Assembly (NCBI GenBank): GCA_030450335.1
Contig: JAKDIS010000015.1
Coordinates: 1-32,745, forward strand
Direction of reading: 5' to 3'
DNA length: 32,745 nucleotides
DNA from: Corynebacterium sp.
GTDB lineage: Bacteria > Actinomycetota > Actinomycetes > Mycobacteriales > Mycobacteriaceae
Position numbers and translations under genes: made by a program. The notes beneath the pieces were generated by a model, which had not been told where the DNA came from, did no database searches, and saw only the letters and a program-made list of their open reading frames with translations. Shown here in pieces: positions 1-7,445 of this stretch (positions are counted from its first letter, which is position 1; every line of letters begins with the position of its first letter).

Positions 1-2
1 GA

Positions 3-40
3 CCTGGGGGCGCTGAGTTCGGTAACTCAACACTCCCAGG
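3..40. other. Imperfect hairpin at window edge
   Basis: CCTGGG and TGAGTT (3-8, 14-19) pair with AACTCA and CCCAGG (24-29, 35-40) around a CGGT loop, with a partly paired 5x5 internal loop. It may be the 3' end structure of a gene lying left of the window. No T-run follows, so a terminator role is only a guess. Confidence 0.3.
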
Positions 41-123
41 ACCAACTTGATACCCCGTTGTCGCCGATTCCCCGCTACAGGCCCCGACAGCGCCTCGAGC
101 CGGACCTCCCCAGGGCACAACGA

Positions 124-153
124 AGCCCCCGTGACCGGATGGTCGCGGGGGCT
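124..153 (-). terminator. Terminator of the FecB-like lipoprotein gene
   Basis: Two 13-base arms (124-136 and 141-153) pair perfectly apart from one G-U, with a four-base loop. Read on the minus strand the stem ends in GGGGGCT followed by TTCGTTGT, a weak T-rich tail. It lies about 60 bases past the stop of the leftward gene ending at 214. Confidence 0.7.
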
Positions 154-213
154 GAGATCCCGAAGGGGAAGGGTGAAGGCGATCAGGAAAGCAGAAGGCA
201 GGCCTGGGCGGTC

Positions 214-1236
214 CTACTCCGTGTGCTCCTCCAGCAGCGGCACGAGCTGGCCGAGGGCGTACTCGATGGCCGCGGGGGAGCCCAGTGCGTAGGCGCTGGA
301 GATCTCCTTCGGCATGGGGAAGGAGTGGCCCTCCTCCGTGGCGGACAGACGCTGCCAGGCGCTGTTGGCCTCCACGTCCTCCGGGGTGGTTCCCACGGCG
401 AAGGCCACGACCAGGTCGGAGTCGGCCAGGGACAGTGTCTCGTCGCTGAGCTTCACGGAGAAGCCGGTGTCCCCGGTCTCCTCCTCGGCCAAGGTCTCGT
501 TCTCCTGGAAGCCGAGGTCGAGCAGGGTGTCGTAACGCTCGGAGCCACGGATGTAGGCGCCCCAGCCCTCCGAGGACAGGGCCACCGTCGCCGCGGTCTT
601 GTCGGCCCACTCAGGGTGGTCGTCGCGGATACCGCTGACCATGGCCTCGTAGCTGTCGTTGAGCTCGTCGCCCTCGTCCGGCAGGCCGAGCGCGGTGGAG
701 ATCATGTCGACCTGCTGCTTGCGCGGGGTCAGGTAGGAGTCGGCTCCCTCGGGCACGCCCACGGTGGTGGCGATCTCGGAGAGCTTGTCGTAGCGGTCCT
801 GGTCGCCGGAGCTGCGCACGTCGAGGATGAGGTCGGGCTCCAGCGAGGCGATCGTCTCGAACTCGGGCTCCATGGTCCCGATGATCTCGGGGGACTCCTT
901 GTAGGCGCCCTCGAGCCACGGGCCGACCCCGTCGCCGCCGAAGGCGAGCCAGTCGGACGCGCCGACGGGCTGCACGCCCAGGGCCAGCGCGGTCTCCGCG
1001 TCGCCCCAGCCCAGTGCGACCACGCGGGTGGGCTGCTCGTCGACGGTGACGTCGCCGAACTTCGTGGACACCGTCTGGGGGAACGTCCCCGCGGTCTCCA
1101 CGGCGGAGGAGTCGGCGCCGGAGGCGGCGTCCTCCCCGTCGGAGTCGTTGTCGGAGCAGGCGGTGAGGGCGAGGGCGACACTCGCCGCGGCGAGGATGCC
1201 GACGCTGCGGCGATGATTGCGGAGTCTGAACGTCAT
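214..1236 (-). CDS. ABC transporter substrate-binding lipoprotein, iron-siderophore/cobalamin (FecB/BtuF) type
   Basis: This 340-residue protein probably captures a metal chelate (ferric siderophore, haem or corrinoid) at the outer face of the membrane for an ABC importer. The N-terminus has basic residues, a hydrophobic stretch (about 12-24) and a lipobox LTAC with the lipidated Cys27, then an acidic Ser/Asp-rich linker. The domain starts with a typical 'PTRVVALGWGDAETALALGVQPVG' type segment (split here for length: PTRVVALGWGD, then ETALALGVQPVG), as in periplasmic-binding TroA/FecB folds. No permease or ATPase is in the window, so it is an orphan here or its partners lie to the left. The start lies 15 bases after the stop of the MetE-like gene. 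No Shine-Dalgarno is seen, but a TAGGCT box ends 7 bases before the ATG, so a separate leaderless promoter is possible. The ligand cannot be told from sequence. Confidence 0.85.
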   Translation of the reverse strand: MTFRLRNHRRSVGILAAASVALALTACSDNDSDGEDAASGADSSAVETAGTFPQTVSTKFGDVTVDEQPTRVVALGWGDAETALALGVQPVGASDWLAFGGDGVGPWLEGAYKESPEIIGTMEPEFETIASLEPDLILDVRSSGDQDRYDKLSEIATTVGVPEGADSYLTPRKQQVDMISTALGLPDEGDELNDSYEAMVSGIRDDHPEWADKTAATVALSSEGWGAYIRGSERYDTLLDLGFQENETLAEEETGDTGFSVKLSDETLSLADSDLVVAFAVGTTPEDVEANSAWQRLSATEEGHSFPMPKEISSAYALGSPAAIEYALGQLVPLLEEHTE

Positions 1237-1251
1237 GGAGGTCAGCCTACG

Positions 1252-2460
1252 CTAGCCATTGAGGTCCTTCGAGGCCAGTCGGGCACCCTCGACGAGGGAC
1301 TCCAGCTTCGCCCAGGCGATCTGCTCGTGCAGGCGTCCGCCCAGACCGCAGTCGGTGGACGCCACCACGCGGTCCGGCCCGACGACCTCGGCGAAGGTCA
1401 GGATCCGGTCGGCGACGGTGCGCGGGTGCTCGACCACGTTGGTGGAGTGGCAGACTACGCCCGGGTAGATCAGCGAGCCCGCGGGGAGTTCGTGGTCGGC
1501 CCACACGCGCCACTCGTGGGCGTGCCGGGGGCTGGCGCCCTCGAAGGACAGGCCGCCGACCTCGGCGCGGAGCACCTCGTCGATGATGTCGGCCAGCGGG
1601 ATGTCGGTGGTGTGCGGGCCGTGCCAGGAACCCCAGCAGATGTGCAGGCGGGTCTGCTCCTTCGGCAGTCCGGCGAGGGCGCGGTTGATGGCGTCGATGC
1701 GCACGCGGATCCACGCCTGGTAGTCGGCGACGCTGGGCTCCGGGTTGATCTGGTCCCAGGCCTCGGCGAGGTCCGGGGCGTCGATCTGCACGGTCAGTCC
1801 GGCGTCGGTGATGGCCTTGTACTCGTGGTGCAGGGCGTCGGCGCAGGCGTTGACCAGGGCGGTCTCGTCGCCGTAGTGCTCGTCGGTGAGGCGGGCGGCG
1901 GACCCCGGCGAGATCGCGGCGATGAAGCCGTCGCTGGACGTCCTGCCCGCGGCGTCCAGTGCGTGGGTGAGCAGGCGGGCGTCGGCGTCGACCTGTTCGC
2001 CGCCGATGTAACCGATCTCGCCGGTGAACTTCGGGTTGCCGACCTTGTTGCGGCCCGTGAAGATGCCGGACTCCGGGTCCTCGTAGGCGGCGGAGAAGGC
2101 GGCTCGGTCACGTCGGTCCGGGAAGGACGTCAGCCGGATGTTGCCCGGGGTGGAGCGGACCTTCTCGGCGTTGGCCCAGCGGTCGGTGTCGGTCATGGTC
2201 AGGCCGCTGAGGCGGGAGAAGATGTAGTTCCACCAGGCGCCGTAGTCGACCGCGCCGGAGGTGACGTGGCCGTACTCGCCCTCGTTGATGATGTCGAGGC
2301 CGAGGTCGACCTGGCGTTGGACGACCTTGTCCACGCCGTCCTGGAGGATGCCGAGGAACTCGTCCTGGCTGATGTCGCCGGTGCTGCGACGCAGGTTGGC
2401 GTCCAGCAGTTCGGGGGTGCGGGGCAGTGAGCCCACGTGGGTGGTGCGGATGGAAGTCAT
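1252..2460 (-). CDS. Short MetE-like (cobalamin-independent methionine synthase II family) methyltransferase
   Basis: 402 residues matching only the C-terminal catalytic half of MetE (full MetE is about 750), starting with the typical TTHVGSLPR. The four zinc ligands of the MetE barrel are present: His273 and Cys275 (HICWG), Glu307 (LSFEGAS) and Cys371 (STDCGLGG). A zinc-bound thiol is therefore the likely methyl acceptor or nucleophile. Without the N-terminal domain, methyl transfer from methyltetrahydrofolate-polyglutamate is not assured. Related short proteins include archaeal and bacterial core-MetE enzymes and epoxyalkane:CoM transferase. The ATG at 2460 is preferred over one 9 bases upstream because a TACGAT -10 box (2468-2473) would include the upstream ATG and places transcription start at the chosen ATG. 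The true substrate is unknown. Confidence 0.8.
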   Translation of the reverse strand: MTSIRTTHVGSLPRTPELLDANLRRSTGDISQDEFLGILQDGVDKVVQRQVDLGLDIINEGEYGHVTSGAVDYGAWWNYIFSRLSGLTMTDTDRWANAEKVRSTPGNIRLTSFPDRRDRAAFSAAYEDPESGIFTGRNKVGNPKFTGEIGYIGGEQVDADARLLTHALDAAGRTSSDGFIAAISPGSAARLTDEHYGDETALVNACADALHHEYKAITDAGLTVQIDAPDLAEAWDQINPEPSVADYQAWIRVRIDAINRALAGLPKEQTRLHICWGSWHGPHTTDIPLADIIDEVLRAEVGGLSFEGASPRHAHEWRVWADHELPAGSLIYPGVVCHSTNVVEHPRTVADRILTFAEVVGPDRVVASTDCGLGGRLHEQIAWAKLESLVEGARLASKDLNG

Positions 2461-2467
2461 GCGCACC

Positions 2468-2473
2468 ATCGTA
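2468..2473 (-). promoter_or_regulatory. -10 box TACGAT, leaderless promoter of MetE-like gene
   Basis: TACGAT on the minus strand is followed by seven bases and then the ATG at 2460. This is the usual -10 to start distance, so the mRNA would begin at or next to the start codon. No Shine-Dalgarno sequence is present, which fits. Confidence 0.5.
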
Positions 2474-2483
2474 GTGTTTATGT

Positions 2484-3695
2484 TCAGCTGCTAATCAGTC
2501 GCGTCCAGTCGGCGGCCCGCAGCCGCTCCTCGGCGAGCGCCAGGGTCTCGGCGGACTTGCAGAATGTCCAGCGCACCAGCGTGCTGACCTGCTCGTCGGG
2601 TTCCTCCACGAAGCTGCTCACCGGGATCGCCGCGACACCCACCGCCGCGGGGAGCGCCCGGCAGAACTCCTCGCCGGTGAGCCCGGTGCCCAGCGCGGCG
2701 ATGTCGGTGACCAGGAAGTAGGTGCCGTCGGACGCCAGGACGTCCTGCCCGGTCTCGCGCAGGACGCCGGCGAGGCGTTCGCGGCGCCCGCGCAGTGTCG
2801 CCGTCCACGCGTCGCTCCAGTCCCCGGCGTTGTCGAGCGCCCAGGCGACCGCCGGCTGCAGCGGCGTGACGCCGACGTAGCTGAGGAACTGCTTCGCCGC
2901 GGTCACCGCCTCCAGCAGGTGCGGCGGTGCGATGGCCCAGCCGGTCTTCCAGCCGGTCACGTTGAAGCTCTTCGCCGCGCTGGACAGTGTGACCGTGCGC
3001 TCGGCCATGCCGTCGAGGGTGGCGAAGGCGGTGTGCGGGCGGTCGAATGCCAGGCGTTCGTACACCTCGTCGCTGATCACCACCGTGTCGGTGCCGCGCA
3101 GCTGCCCGGCGATGAACTCCAGGTCGTCGCCGTCCAGCACCGTGCCGGTGGGGTTGTGCGGGGAGTTGAGGATCACCGCGGCCGGGCCGTCGGCCACCGC
3201 CGCGGCGAACCTCTCCCGGTCCAGGTGCCACCTGCGCTGCGGTCCGTCGTCCAACAGCAGCCGGACGGGGCGGGCGACGGCCTCGGCCAGGTCGATCGCC
3301 GCGGAGTAGGCGTCGTACGTCGGCTCCAGGACCACGACCTCTTCCCCGCGGTTCACCAGGCCCAGCACCGAGGCGGCGATGCCCTCCGTCGCACCCACGG
3401 TGACCAGGACGTCTTGCGCGTCGACGTGGTGGCCGAGCCTCCGGGCGCGGTCGGCGGCCACCGCCTCGCGCAGCACCGGCAGGCCACGTCCCGGCCCGTA
3501 CTGGTTGTTGCCGCCGGTGATCTCCGACGCCGCGCGGCGCAGCATCTCCGCCGGGCCGTCCTCGTCGGGGAAACCCTGGCCGAGGTTCGCGGCCCCGGTG
3601 CGCACCGCCTCGGCGGTGATCGTGGCGAACACGGTGGGGCCCACGCCGGCGACCCGGCCGGCCGGGGAGTGGGTGCTGTGAGGGGGAAGAGACAT
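2484..3695 (-). CDS. Class I/II PLP-dependent aminotransferase (DapC/YbdL/kynurenine aminotransferase-like)
   Basis: A 403-residue fold-type I aminotransferase. Visible motifs: substrate-side N-terminus (LGQGFPDEDGP), phosphate-cup region (VTVGATEGI), Asn181 in SPHNPTGTV, Asp209 in ISDEVYE contacting the pyridine nitrogen, and Lys242 in SSAAKSFNVTGWK forming the Schiff base. Mycobacterial and corynebacterial relatives are annotated as N-succinyl-diaminopimelate or methionine/kynurenine aminotransferases; the amino donor cannot be decided here. An adjacent MetE-like gene hints at sulfur amino acid metabolism, but only weakly. The ATG at 3695 is chosen over ones at 3716 and 3722: it gives the family's usual N-terminus and lies exactly six bases after a TACTAT -10 box. 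The upstream candidates would overlap the divergent gene and its promoter. Confidence 0.85.
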   Translation of the reverse strand: MSLPPHSTHSPAGRVAGVGPTVFATITAEAVRTGAANLGQGFPDEDGPAEMLRRAASEITGGNNQYGPGRGLPVLREAVAADRARRLGHHVDAQDVLVTVGATEGIAASVLGLVNRGEEVVVLEPTYDAYSAAIDLAEAVARPVRLLLDDGPQRRWHLDRERFAAAVADGPAAVILNSPHNPTGTVLDGDDLEFIAGQLRGTDTVVISDEVYERLAFDRPHTAFATLDGMAERTVTLSSAAKSFNVTGWKTGWAIAPPHLLEAVTAAKQFLSYVGVTPLQPAVAWALDNAGDWSDAWTATLRGRRERLAGVLRETGQDVLASDGTYFLVTDIAALGTGLTGEEFCRALPAAVGVAAIPVSSFVEEPDEQVSTLVRWTFCKSAETLALAEERLRAADWTRLISS

Positions 3696-3701
3696 GCCGC
3701 C

Positions 3702-3708
3702 ATAGTAT
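3702..3708. promoter_or_regulatory. Overlapping divergent -10 boxes for two leaderless genes
   Basis: The seven bases ATAGTAT contain TACTAT (minus, 3702-3707) and TAGTAT (plus, 3703-3708). Each is followed by exactly six bases and then an ATG, at 3695 leftward and 3715 rightward. Neither gene shows a Shine-Dalgarno sequence. Confidence 0.5.
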
Positions 3709-3714
3709 GGGGTC

Positions 3715-4716
3715 ATGAGCATTCAGCCGATCACCGCCACCGGGGCCGACCCGGACGAGCCCGTCGCCCTGGAACAGACCGACCCCACGACCCTGCCGAA
3801 GGGCCACCCGGTCGACGCCCAGGCCGGCAAGGACGGCATCAGCCCGCGCGCGCAGCTCACCCAGCTGCTCAACTACTTCGAGGACAACTACCCGGAGATC
3901 TTCCGCTCCCTGACCACCGACGAGGCCACCACCTCGCCGGACGGCGTGACCGCCGAGCTCAAGGACCGCACCGAACGCATGTGGGCGCGCGTGCCCGACC
4001 TGATCACGCACTGCAGCCTGCTGGTGCTCGGCGCCGGCCTGGACCACGCGATGCCGACCGCGGCGTTCCTGAAGACCGGCCCGACCGCGGAGCCGACGGC
4101 GGTGGCGGGGCTGCCGGCCACGGTGCTGCGCCCCAGCGAACCGACCGGCGCGGTGGCCGTCAGCCTGCACGGCGGGCCGGGCTGGTTCGGCGACGCCGAG
4201 GCCCACGACCAGCTGTGGCTGCCGCTGTTCGCCGCCCTGGCGGAGCGTTCCGGGGTGACGGTGGTGGACCTGGTGTACCCGCTGCCCGCCTTCGGGCAGG
4301 ACGGCTCGGCCGCTTCGGCCGCTGGGGCTGCCGCCACGCAGGACGCCGTGGCCGCCGCATTCCGCGAGGTGCAGGGGTGGGCTCAGCCGGGGCAGCGCAC
4401 CGGGCTGATCACCTTCGGCTCCGGCTTCGGCCTGGCCACCCACGTGCTGCAGGACGCGGCGTTCCTGCTGGCGATGTCGCCGCGCATCTCCCCGGAGCTG
4501 GTGGACGCCCCGCCGGCGTTGGCGCAGGTGCCGACGTTGGTCTCGGTGGCCTCCGAGGACTCCCGGGGGACGCCGGCCGCCGAGGTCCGCGACTTCTTCT
4601 CCGCCTGCGCCCCCTCGGCCGAGTTCCGGGCGTACCTGTCGGAGCACATCATCGGTGCGCCGGACGTGTGGCGCCGCCGGGTCAGCGATGACGCGGGGTG
4701 GCTCGCACAGCGGTAG
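3715..4716 (+). CDS. Alpha/beta-hydrolase-like protein, function unknown
   Basis: A 333-residue protein with no signal peptide or membrane segment. The first ~100 residues are variable and mostly helical. The middle resembles an alpha/beta hydrolase: an oxyanion-hole type HGGPGWFG (152-159), a beta strand VTVVDLVYP, then ITFGSGFGLA with Ser236 as candidate nucleophile. The elbow is FGSGFG rather than the classic GxSxG, and a convincing catalytic acid and histidine cannot be assigned, although His644-type positions near the C-terminus (SEHIIGAPDVW) are possible. It may be an active esterase/acyltransferase or a degenerate member. It is transcribed away from the aminotransferase from an overlapping promoter and is followed by a palindromic repeat. 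Confidence 0.65.
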   Translation: MSIQPITATGADPDEPVALEQTDPTTLPKGHPVDAQAGKDGISPRAQLTQLLNYFEDNYPEIFRSLTTDEATTSPDGVTAELKDRTERMWARVPDLITHCSLLVLGAGLDHAMPTAAFLKTGPTAEPTAVAGLPATVLRPSEPTGAVAVSLHGGPGWFGDAEAHDQLWLPLFAALAERSGVTVVDLVYPLPAFGQDGSAASAAGAAATQDAVAAAFREVQGWAQPGQRTGLITFGSGFGLATHVLQDAAFLLAMSPRISPELVDAPPALAQVPTLVSVASEDSRGTPAAEVRDFFSACAPSAEFRAYLSEHIIGAPDVWRRRVSDDAGWLAQR

Positions 4717-4740
4717 GCGCTGTGGGCGCTGTGTTCAGAA

Positions 4741-4817
4741 GTGTTACCACTTTCTCGGCCGGTGTTCCGGCAAAACCCCAGGTCGCGGAAAATCTCGCCG
4801 CCGAAAAGTGGTAACAC
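4741..4817. repeat. Palindromic repeat element copy 1 (77 bp)
   Basis: Perfect 13-base terminal inverted repeats GTGTTACCACTTT (4741-4753) and its complement (4805-4817) enclose a 51-base interior. This interior contains CAAAACCCCAGGTC (4771-4784), shared with the 75-bp elements at 9817-9891 (reverse) and 11124-11198 (one mismatch). The distance from core to each end is the same to within 1 base in all three. A small inner hairpin GCCGG-TGTT-CCGGC lies at 4758-4771. It has no coding capacity. Confidence 0.7.
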
Positions 4818-4847
4818 CTCCATCCCCTCTGTGACAGGATCAGCGGT

Positions 4848-4958
4848 ATGGAAATCCTGCTGATGGCCTTCTCCCTGCTGTTCAACGTCGGGATCCCGAT
4901 CGTCCTTCTGGTCGCGGCGGTGATCTTCCTGCGCGAGCACTTCTCGAAGAAGAACTGA
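4848..4958 (+). CDS. Small single-pass membrane peptide (36 aa)
   Basis: ATG at 4848 opens a 36-residue frame. Residues about 4-28 are strongly hydrophobic (MAFSLLFNVGIPIVLLVAAV is the core) and the tail is charged (REHFSKKN). This is the pattern of a one-helix inner-membrane peptide with a positive cytoplasmic C-terminus. It has no clear Shine-Dalgarno; CAGGAT seven bases before the ATG is a poor -10 candidate. It sits between the palindromic element and the convergent gntR gene. I do not recognise a family; a real gene is supported by its amphipathic organisation rather than by homology. Confidence 0.45.
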   Translation: MEILLMAFSLLFNVGIPIVLLVAAVIFLREHFSKKN

Positions 4959-4982
4959 GCGCCGGCGCTCAGCGTCTCAGGC

Positions 4983-5606
4983 TCACCGTTCGGCGATCAG
5001 CGAGGGCAGCGAGTGGCCGGTCTCGGTGATCGACGCGCGTAGCGCCGCCGCCGCACCGGGGCGGTCCCCGGAGCGCAGGAGGGTGACGATCTCTCGGTTC
5101 GCCGCCACGAAGGGCCGGTGGAAGTCGGGGTCGGCCCGTTCGGCGAGCAGGAACACCAGGCGCATGCGGGCGAGCAGCCGGTCCATCTCCTGGTCCAGCA
5201 GCCGGGAGCCCGCGGCCGTGACGACGCTGCGGTGGAACTGCTGGTTCGCCAGCCCGAGGTCGGTGAGGTGACCGAGGGCGAGGTGGCGTTCGGCGTCGGT
5301 GACGACCTGGTCCAGGTCGTCGACGTCGAGCATCTCGCCCCACAGCAGCGCCGCGGGTTCGATGACCGCGCGCTCGCGGTAGAGGTCACGGATGTCGTCG
5401 GTGGTGGGGGAGGCGATGAACACGCCGCGGTTCGGGATGCGGTCGATGATGCCGTCGGCGGCGAGCGCGGCGAAACACTCGCGCAGCGTATTGCGCGACA
5501 CCCCGAGCTGCTGGGCGAGGACAACCTCGTTGAGTTTGGCCCCGGGGGCGTACTCGCCGGCGGACACGGCGTGGCGCAGGCGGGTGGAGGCTGACTGGGC
5601 GCGCAT
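4983..5606 (-). CDS. GntR-family regulator with FCD ligand domain
   Basis: 207 residues. A winged helix-turn-helix at about 5-65 (KLNEVVLAQQLGVSRNTLRE; wing PNRGVFIA) is followed by an all-helical FCD domain (about 75-200). FCD proteins usually bind a metal plus a small carboxylate, and this one lies last in the 5-oxoprolinase operon, so pyroglutamate or glutamate is a plausible effector (inference). Compared with the usual D-x-x-F-H / H / H metal set, Asn121 replaces the Asp, His125 is kept, Asn170 replaces the middle His, and His198 may be the last; metal binding could be altered. It begins 34 bases after the carboxylase stop and has its own TACACT box (5615-5620) eight bases before the ATG. 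Likely target: the palindrome at 9755-9769. Confidence 0.88.
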   Translation of the reverse strand: MRAQSASTRLRHAVSAGEYAPGAKLNEVVLAQQLGVSRNTLRECFAALAADGIIDRIPNRGVFIASPTTDDIRDLYRERAVIEPAALLWGEMLDVDDLDQVVTDAERHLALGHLTDLGLANQQFHRSVVTAAGSRLLDQEMDRLLARMRLVFLLAERADPDFHRPFVAANREIVTLLRSGDRPGAAAALRASITETGHSLPSLIAER

Positions 5607-5614
5607 GGTGGTCC

Positions 5615-5620
5615 AGTGTA
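5615..5620 (-). promoter_or_regulatory. -10 box TACACT for gntR
   Basis: TACACT on the minus strand fits TANANT and lies eight bases before the gntR ATG. It would give a leaderless or nearly leaderless transcript, independent of the upstream pxp operon promoter. Confidence 0.45.
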
Positions 5621-5639
5621 AACGAGGGGCGCGGGCCGG

Positions 5640-7445
5640 TTACCCCGCCGTCTCCTCCGTCGCCACCGTCGCCAGAGTCTCCTTCGCCGTCACGGCCTGC
5701 CCGGCCTGCGCGGTGATGCTCAGGACGCCGTCGGCAGGGGAGCTCACGGTGCGTTCCATCTTCATCGCTTCCACGGTCGCCACGGCCTGGCCCTCCTCGA
5801 CGCGGTCACCGTCCTCGACCTTCCATGCGACGACGGTGCCGGCGAAGGGGGCCGTCACGGCGGTCCCCGAGCCGGCGGACCCCGGGCCAGTGGACTCCGG
5901 GGCGGCGTCGGCTGGAGCACCGCCCGAGGCCACGCCACGCGTCAGCAGGTCGGACGGGATCCCCACGCGGTGAAGGCGGCCGTCGATCTCCACGGAGATC
6001 TCCGTGCGCTCGGTGTAGGCGTCTTCGACGGAGCCGTCGCCGAACGCTCCGCCGGCGCCCGGGGTGTAGCAGGTGTCCACCCAGTCGGTGTAGACGCCGA
6101 AGCGGGCGTCCGGCCCGTCGGCGGTGAACGCGGGGTGGCGCACGATGTCCCGGTGGAACGGCAGGACGGTCCGCACGCCCTCGATGCGGAACTCGTCCAG
6201 TGCCGCCGTCGCGCGCCGCAGGGCGACCTCGCGGGTCGGCCCCCACACGATGAGTTTGCCGAGCAGGGAGTCGTAGAACCCGGGCACGGTTCCGCCGGCA
6301 CGCACCCCGGCGTCGACGCGGATGCCGGGGCCGGTCGGGACCTCGAAGGTGCTCACGGTGCCGGGGCAGGGGACGAACCCGTTGGCGACGTCCTCGGCGT
6401 TGAGGCGGAACTCGATGGCGTGCCCGTGCGCGACCGGATCAGACCGGTCAGCGCCGCTCGAGCACAGGAAGCTGAGCTCCTCCCCGGCGGCGATGCGGAA
6501 CTGCTCGGCCACGATGTCCACCCCGCTGGTCATCTCGGTGACGGGGTGCTCGACCTGCACGCGCGTGTTGACCTCGAGGAAGGACACGGTGCCACCGGCC
6601 ACGATGAACTCCACCGTCCCAGCCCCCACGTAGCCGGCGGCGCGGCAGATCGCGCGGGCACCCTCGGTGATCTCCTCGCGTTGGGCGTCGGTGAGGAAAG
6701 GGGCGGGGGCCTCCTCGACGAGTTTCTGGAAACGACGCTGCGTCGAGCAGTCGCGGGTGCCGAGCACGGCCACGTTGCCGTGCGTGTCGGCGAGCACCTG
6801 CGCCTCGACGTGCCGGGGGTGCTCGAGGAACTTCTCCACGAAGCACTCGGTGCGTCCGAACGCGGCCTCGGACTCGCGCGCGGCGGACAGGAAGGCGTCC
6901 TCGATGGAATTGACGCCGTCGGATTCCCGGACGAACTTCAGTCCACGTCCGCCCCCGCCGAAGGCGGCCTTGATCACGATCGGCAGGCCGTGTTCCTCGG
7001 CGAAGTCCCGCGCCTGCTCCCACGACTCCAACGGTTCGGAGGTGCCCGGTGCCAGGGGTGCACCGACGGACTCGGCGAGCTGGCGGGCGGCGACCTTGTC
7101 GCCCAGGGTGTCGATGGTCTCCGGGGTGGGCCCGATCCAGGTCAGCCCGGCCTCGGCGACGGCGCGGGCGAAGCCGGAGTTCTCCGACAGGAAGCCGTAG
7201 CCGGGGTGCACGCAGTCCGCCCCGGCCCGCGCGGCGACGTCGAGCAGCGCGGGGATGCTCATGTAGGTCTCCGACCCGCTGGATCCCGGCAGGGCGTGGG
7301 CCTCGTCGGCGACGCGGGTGTGCAGCGCGCCGGCGTCCGGTTCGGAGTACACCGCGACGGAGCGGATTCCCAGGTCGCGGGCGGCCCGGGCGATGCGTAC
7401 GGCGATCTCGCCGCGGTTGGCGATGAGGACGGTTCGGGTGTTCAC
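5640..7445 (-). CDS. Biotin carboxylase fused to biotin carboxyl carrier domain, in a 5-oxoprolinase operon
   Basis: A 601-residue protein starting at GTG 7445. Domains: biotin carboxylase N-lobe (MNTRTVLIANRGEIAVRI), ATP-grasp with glycine loop KAAFGGGGRG, RDCSTQRR, and EVNTRVQVEHPVTE, then the C-lobe to about 450. A variable linker follows, then a BCCP/biotinyl domain with the biotinylation motif EAMKMERTV near the C-terminus. It carboxylates its own biotin with ATP and bicarbonate. The GTG overlaps the TGA of the upstream KipI-KipA fusion gene (GTGA), so the two are translationally coupled. The in-frame extension upstream of 7445 is only read-through of another frame. General acyl-CoA carboxylase alpha subunits look similar, but no acyl-CoA carboxyltransferase beta subunit is nearby; the coupled partner is a urea-carboxylase-type carboxyltransferase pair. 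Confidence 0.88.
   Translation of the reverse strand: MNTRTVLIANRGEIAVRIARAARDLGIRSVAVYSEPDAGALHTRVADEAHALPGSSGSETYMSIPALLDVAARAGADCVHPGYGFLSENSGFARAVAEAGLTWIGPTPETIDTLGDKVAARQLAESVGAPLAPGTSEPLESWEQARDFAEEHGLPIVIKAAFGGGGRGLKFVRESDGVNSIEDAFLSAARESEAAFGRTECFVEKFLEHPRHVEAQVLADTHGNVAVLGTRDCSTQRRFQKLVEEAPAPFLTDAQREEITEGARAICRAAGYVGAGTVEFIVAGGTVSFLEVNTRVQVEHPVTEMTSGVDIVAEQFRIAAGEELSFLCSSGADRSDPVAHGHAIEFRLNAEDVANGFVPCPGTVSTFEVPTGPGIRVDAGVRAGGTVPGFYDSLLGKLIVWGPTREVALRRATAALDEFRIEGVRTVLPFHRDIVRHPAFTADGPDARFGVYTDWVDTCYTPGAGGAFGDGSVEDAYTERTEISVEIDGRLHRVGIPSDLLTRGVASGGAPADAAPESTGPGSAGSGTAVTAPFAGTVVAWKVEDGDRVEEGQAVATVEAMKMERTVSSPADGVLSITAQAGQAVTAKETLATVATEETAG

Noticed and set aside
1..9. GACCTGGGG at the window start matches part of the palindromic element core
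   Set aside because: The match stops at nine bases, and the following hairpin does not fit the element's length or core. It could be a chance match or an edge-cut copy.
58..2430. 790-residue open frame on the plus strand
   Set aside because: It lies opposite two well-supported genes with clear motifs. Its Gly/Val/Leu/Ala-rich, motif-free translation is typical of antisense frames in high-GC DNA.
2461..2483. Riboswitch (SAM or cobalamin) before the MetE-like gene
   Set aside because: Only 23 bases separate the genes, and the transcript appears leaderless, so there is no room.
2491..4647. 718-residue frame on the minus strand spanning the promoter between two divergent genes
   Set aside because: Arg/Gly-rich shadow across the aminotransferase and the opposite-strand hydrolase-like gene; it has no domain and covers both promoters.
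4741..4817. Simple intrinsic terminator
   Set aside because: A 51-base loop and no T-run are unlike a terminator; the shared core with two other elements points to a repeat family.
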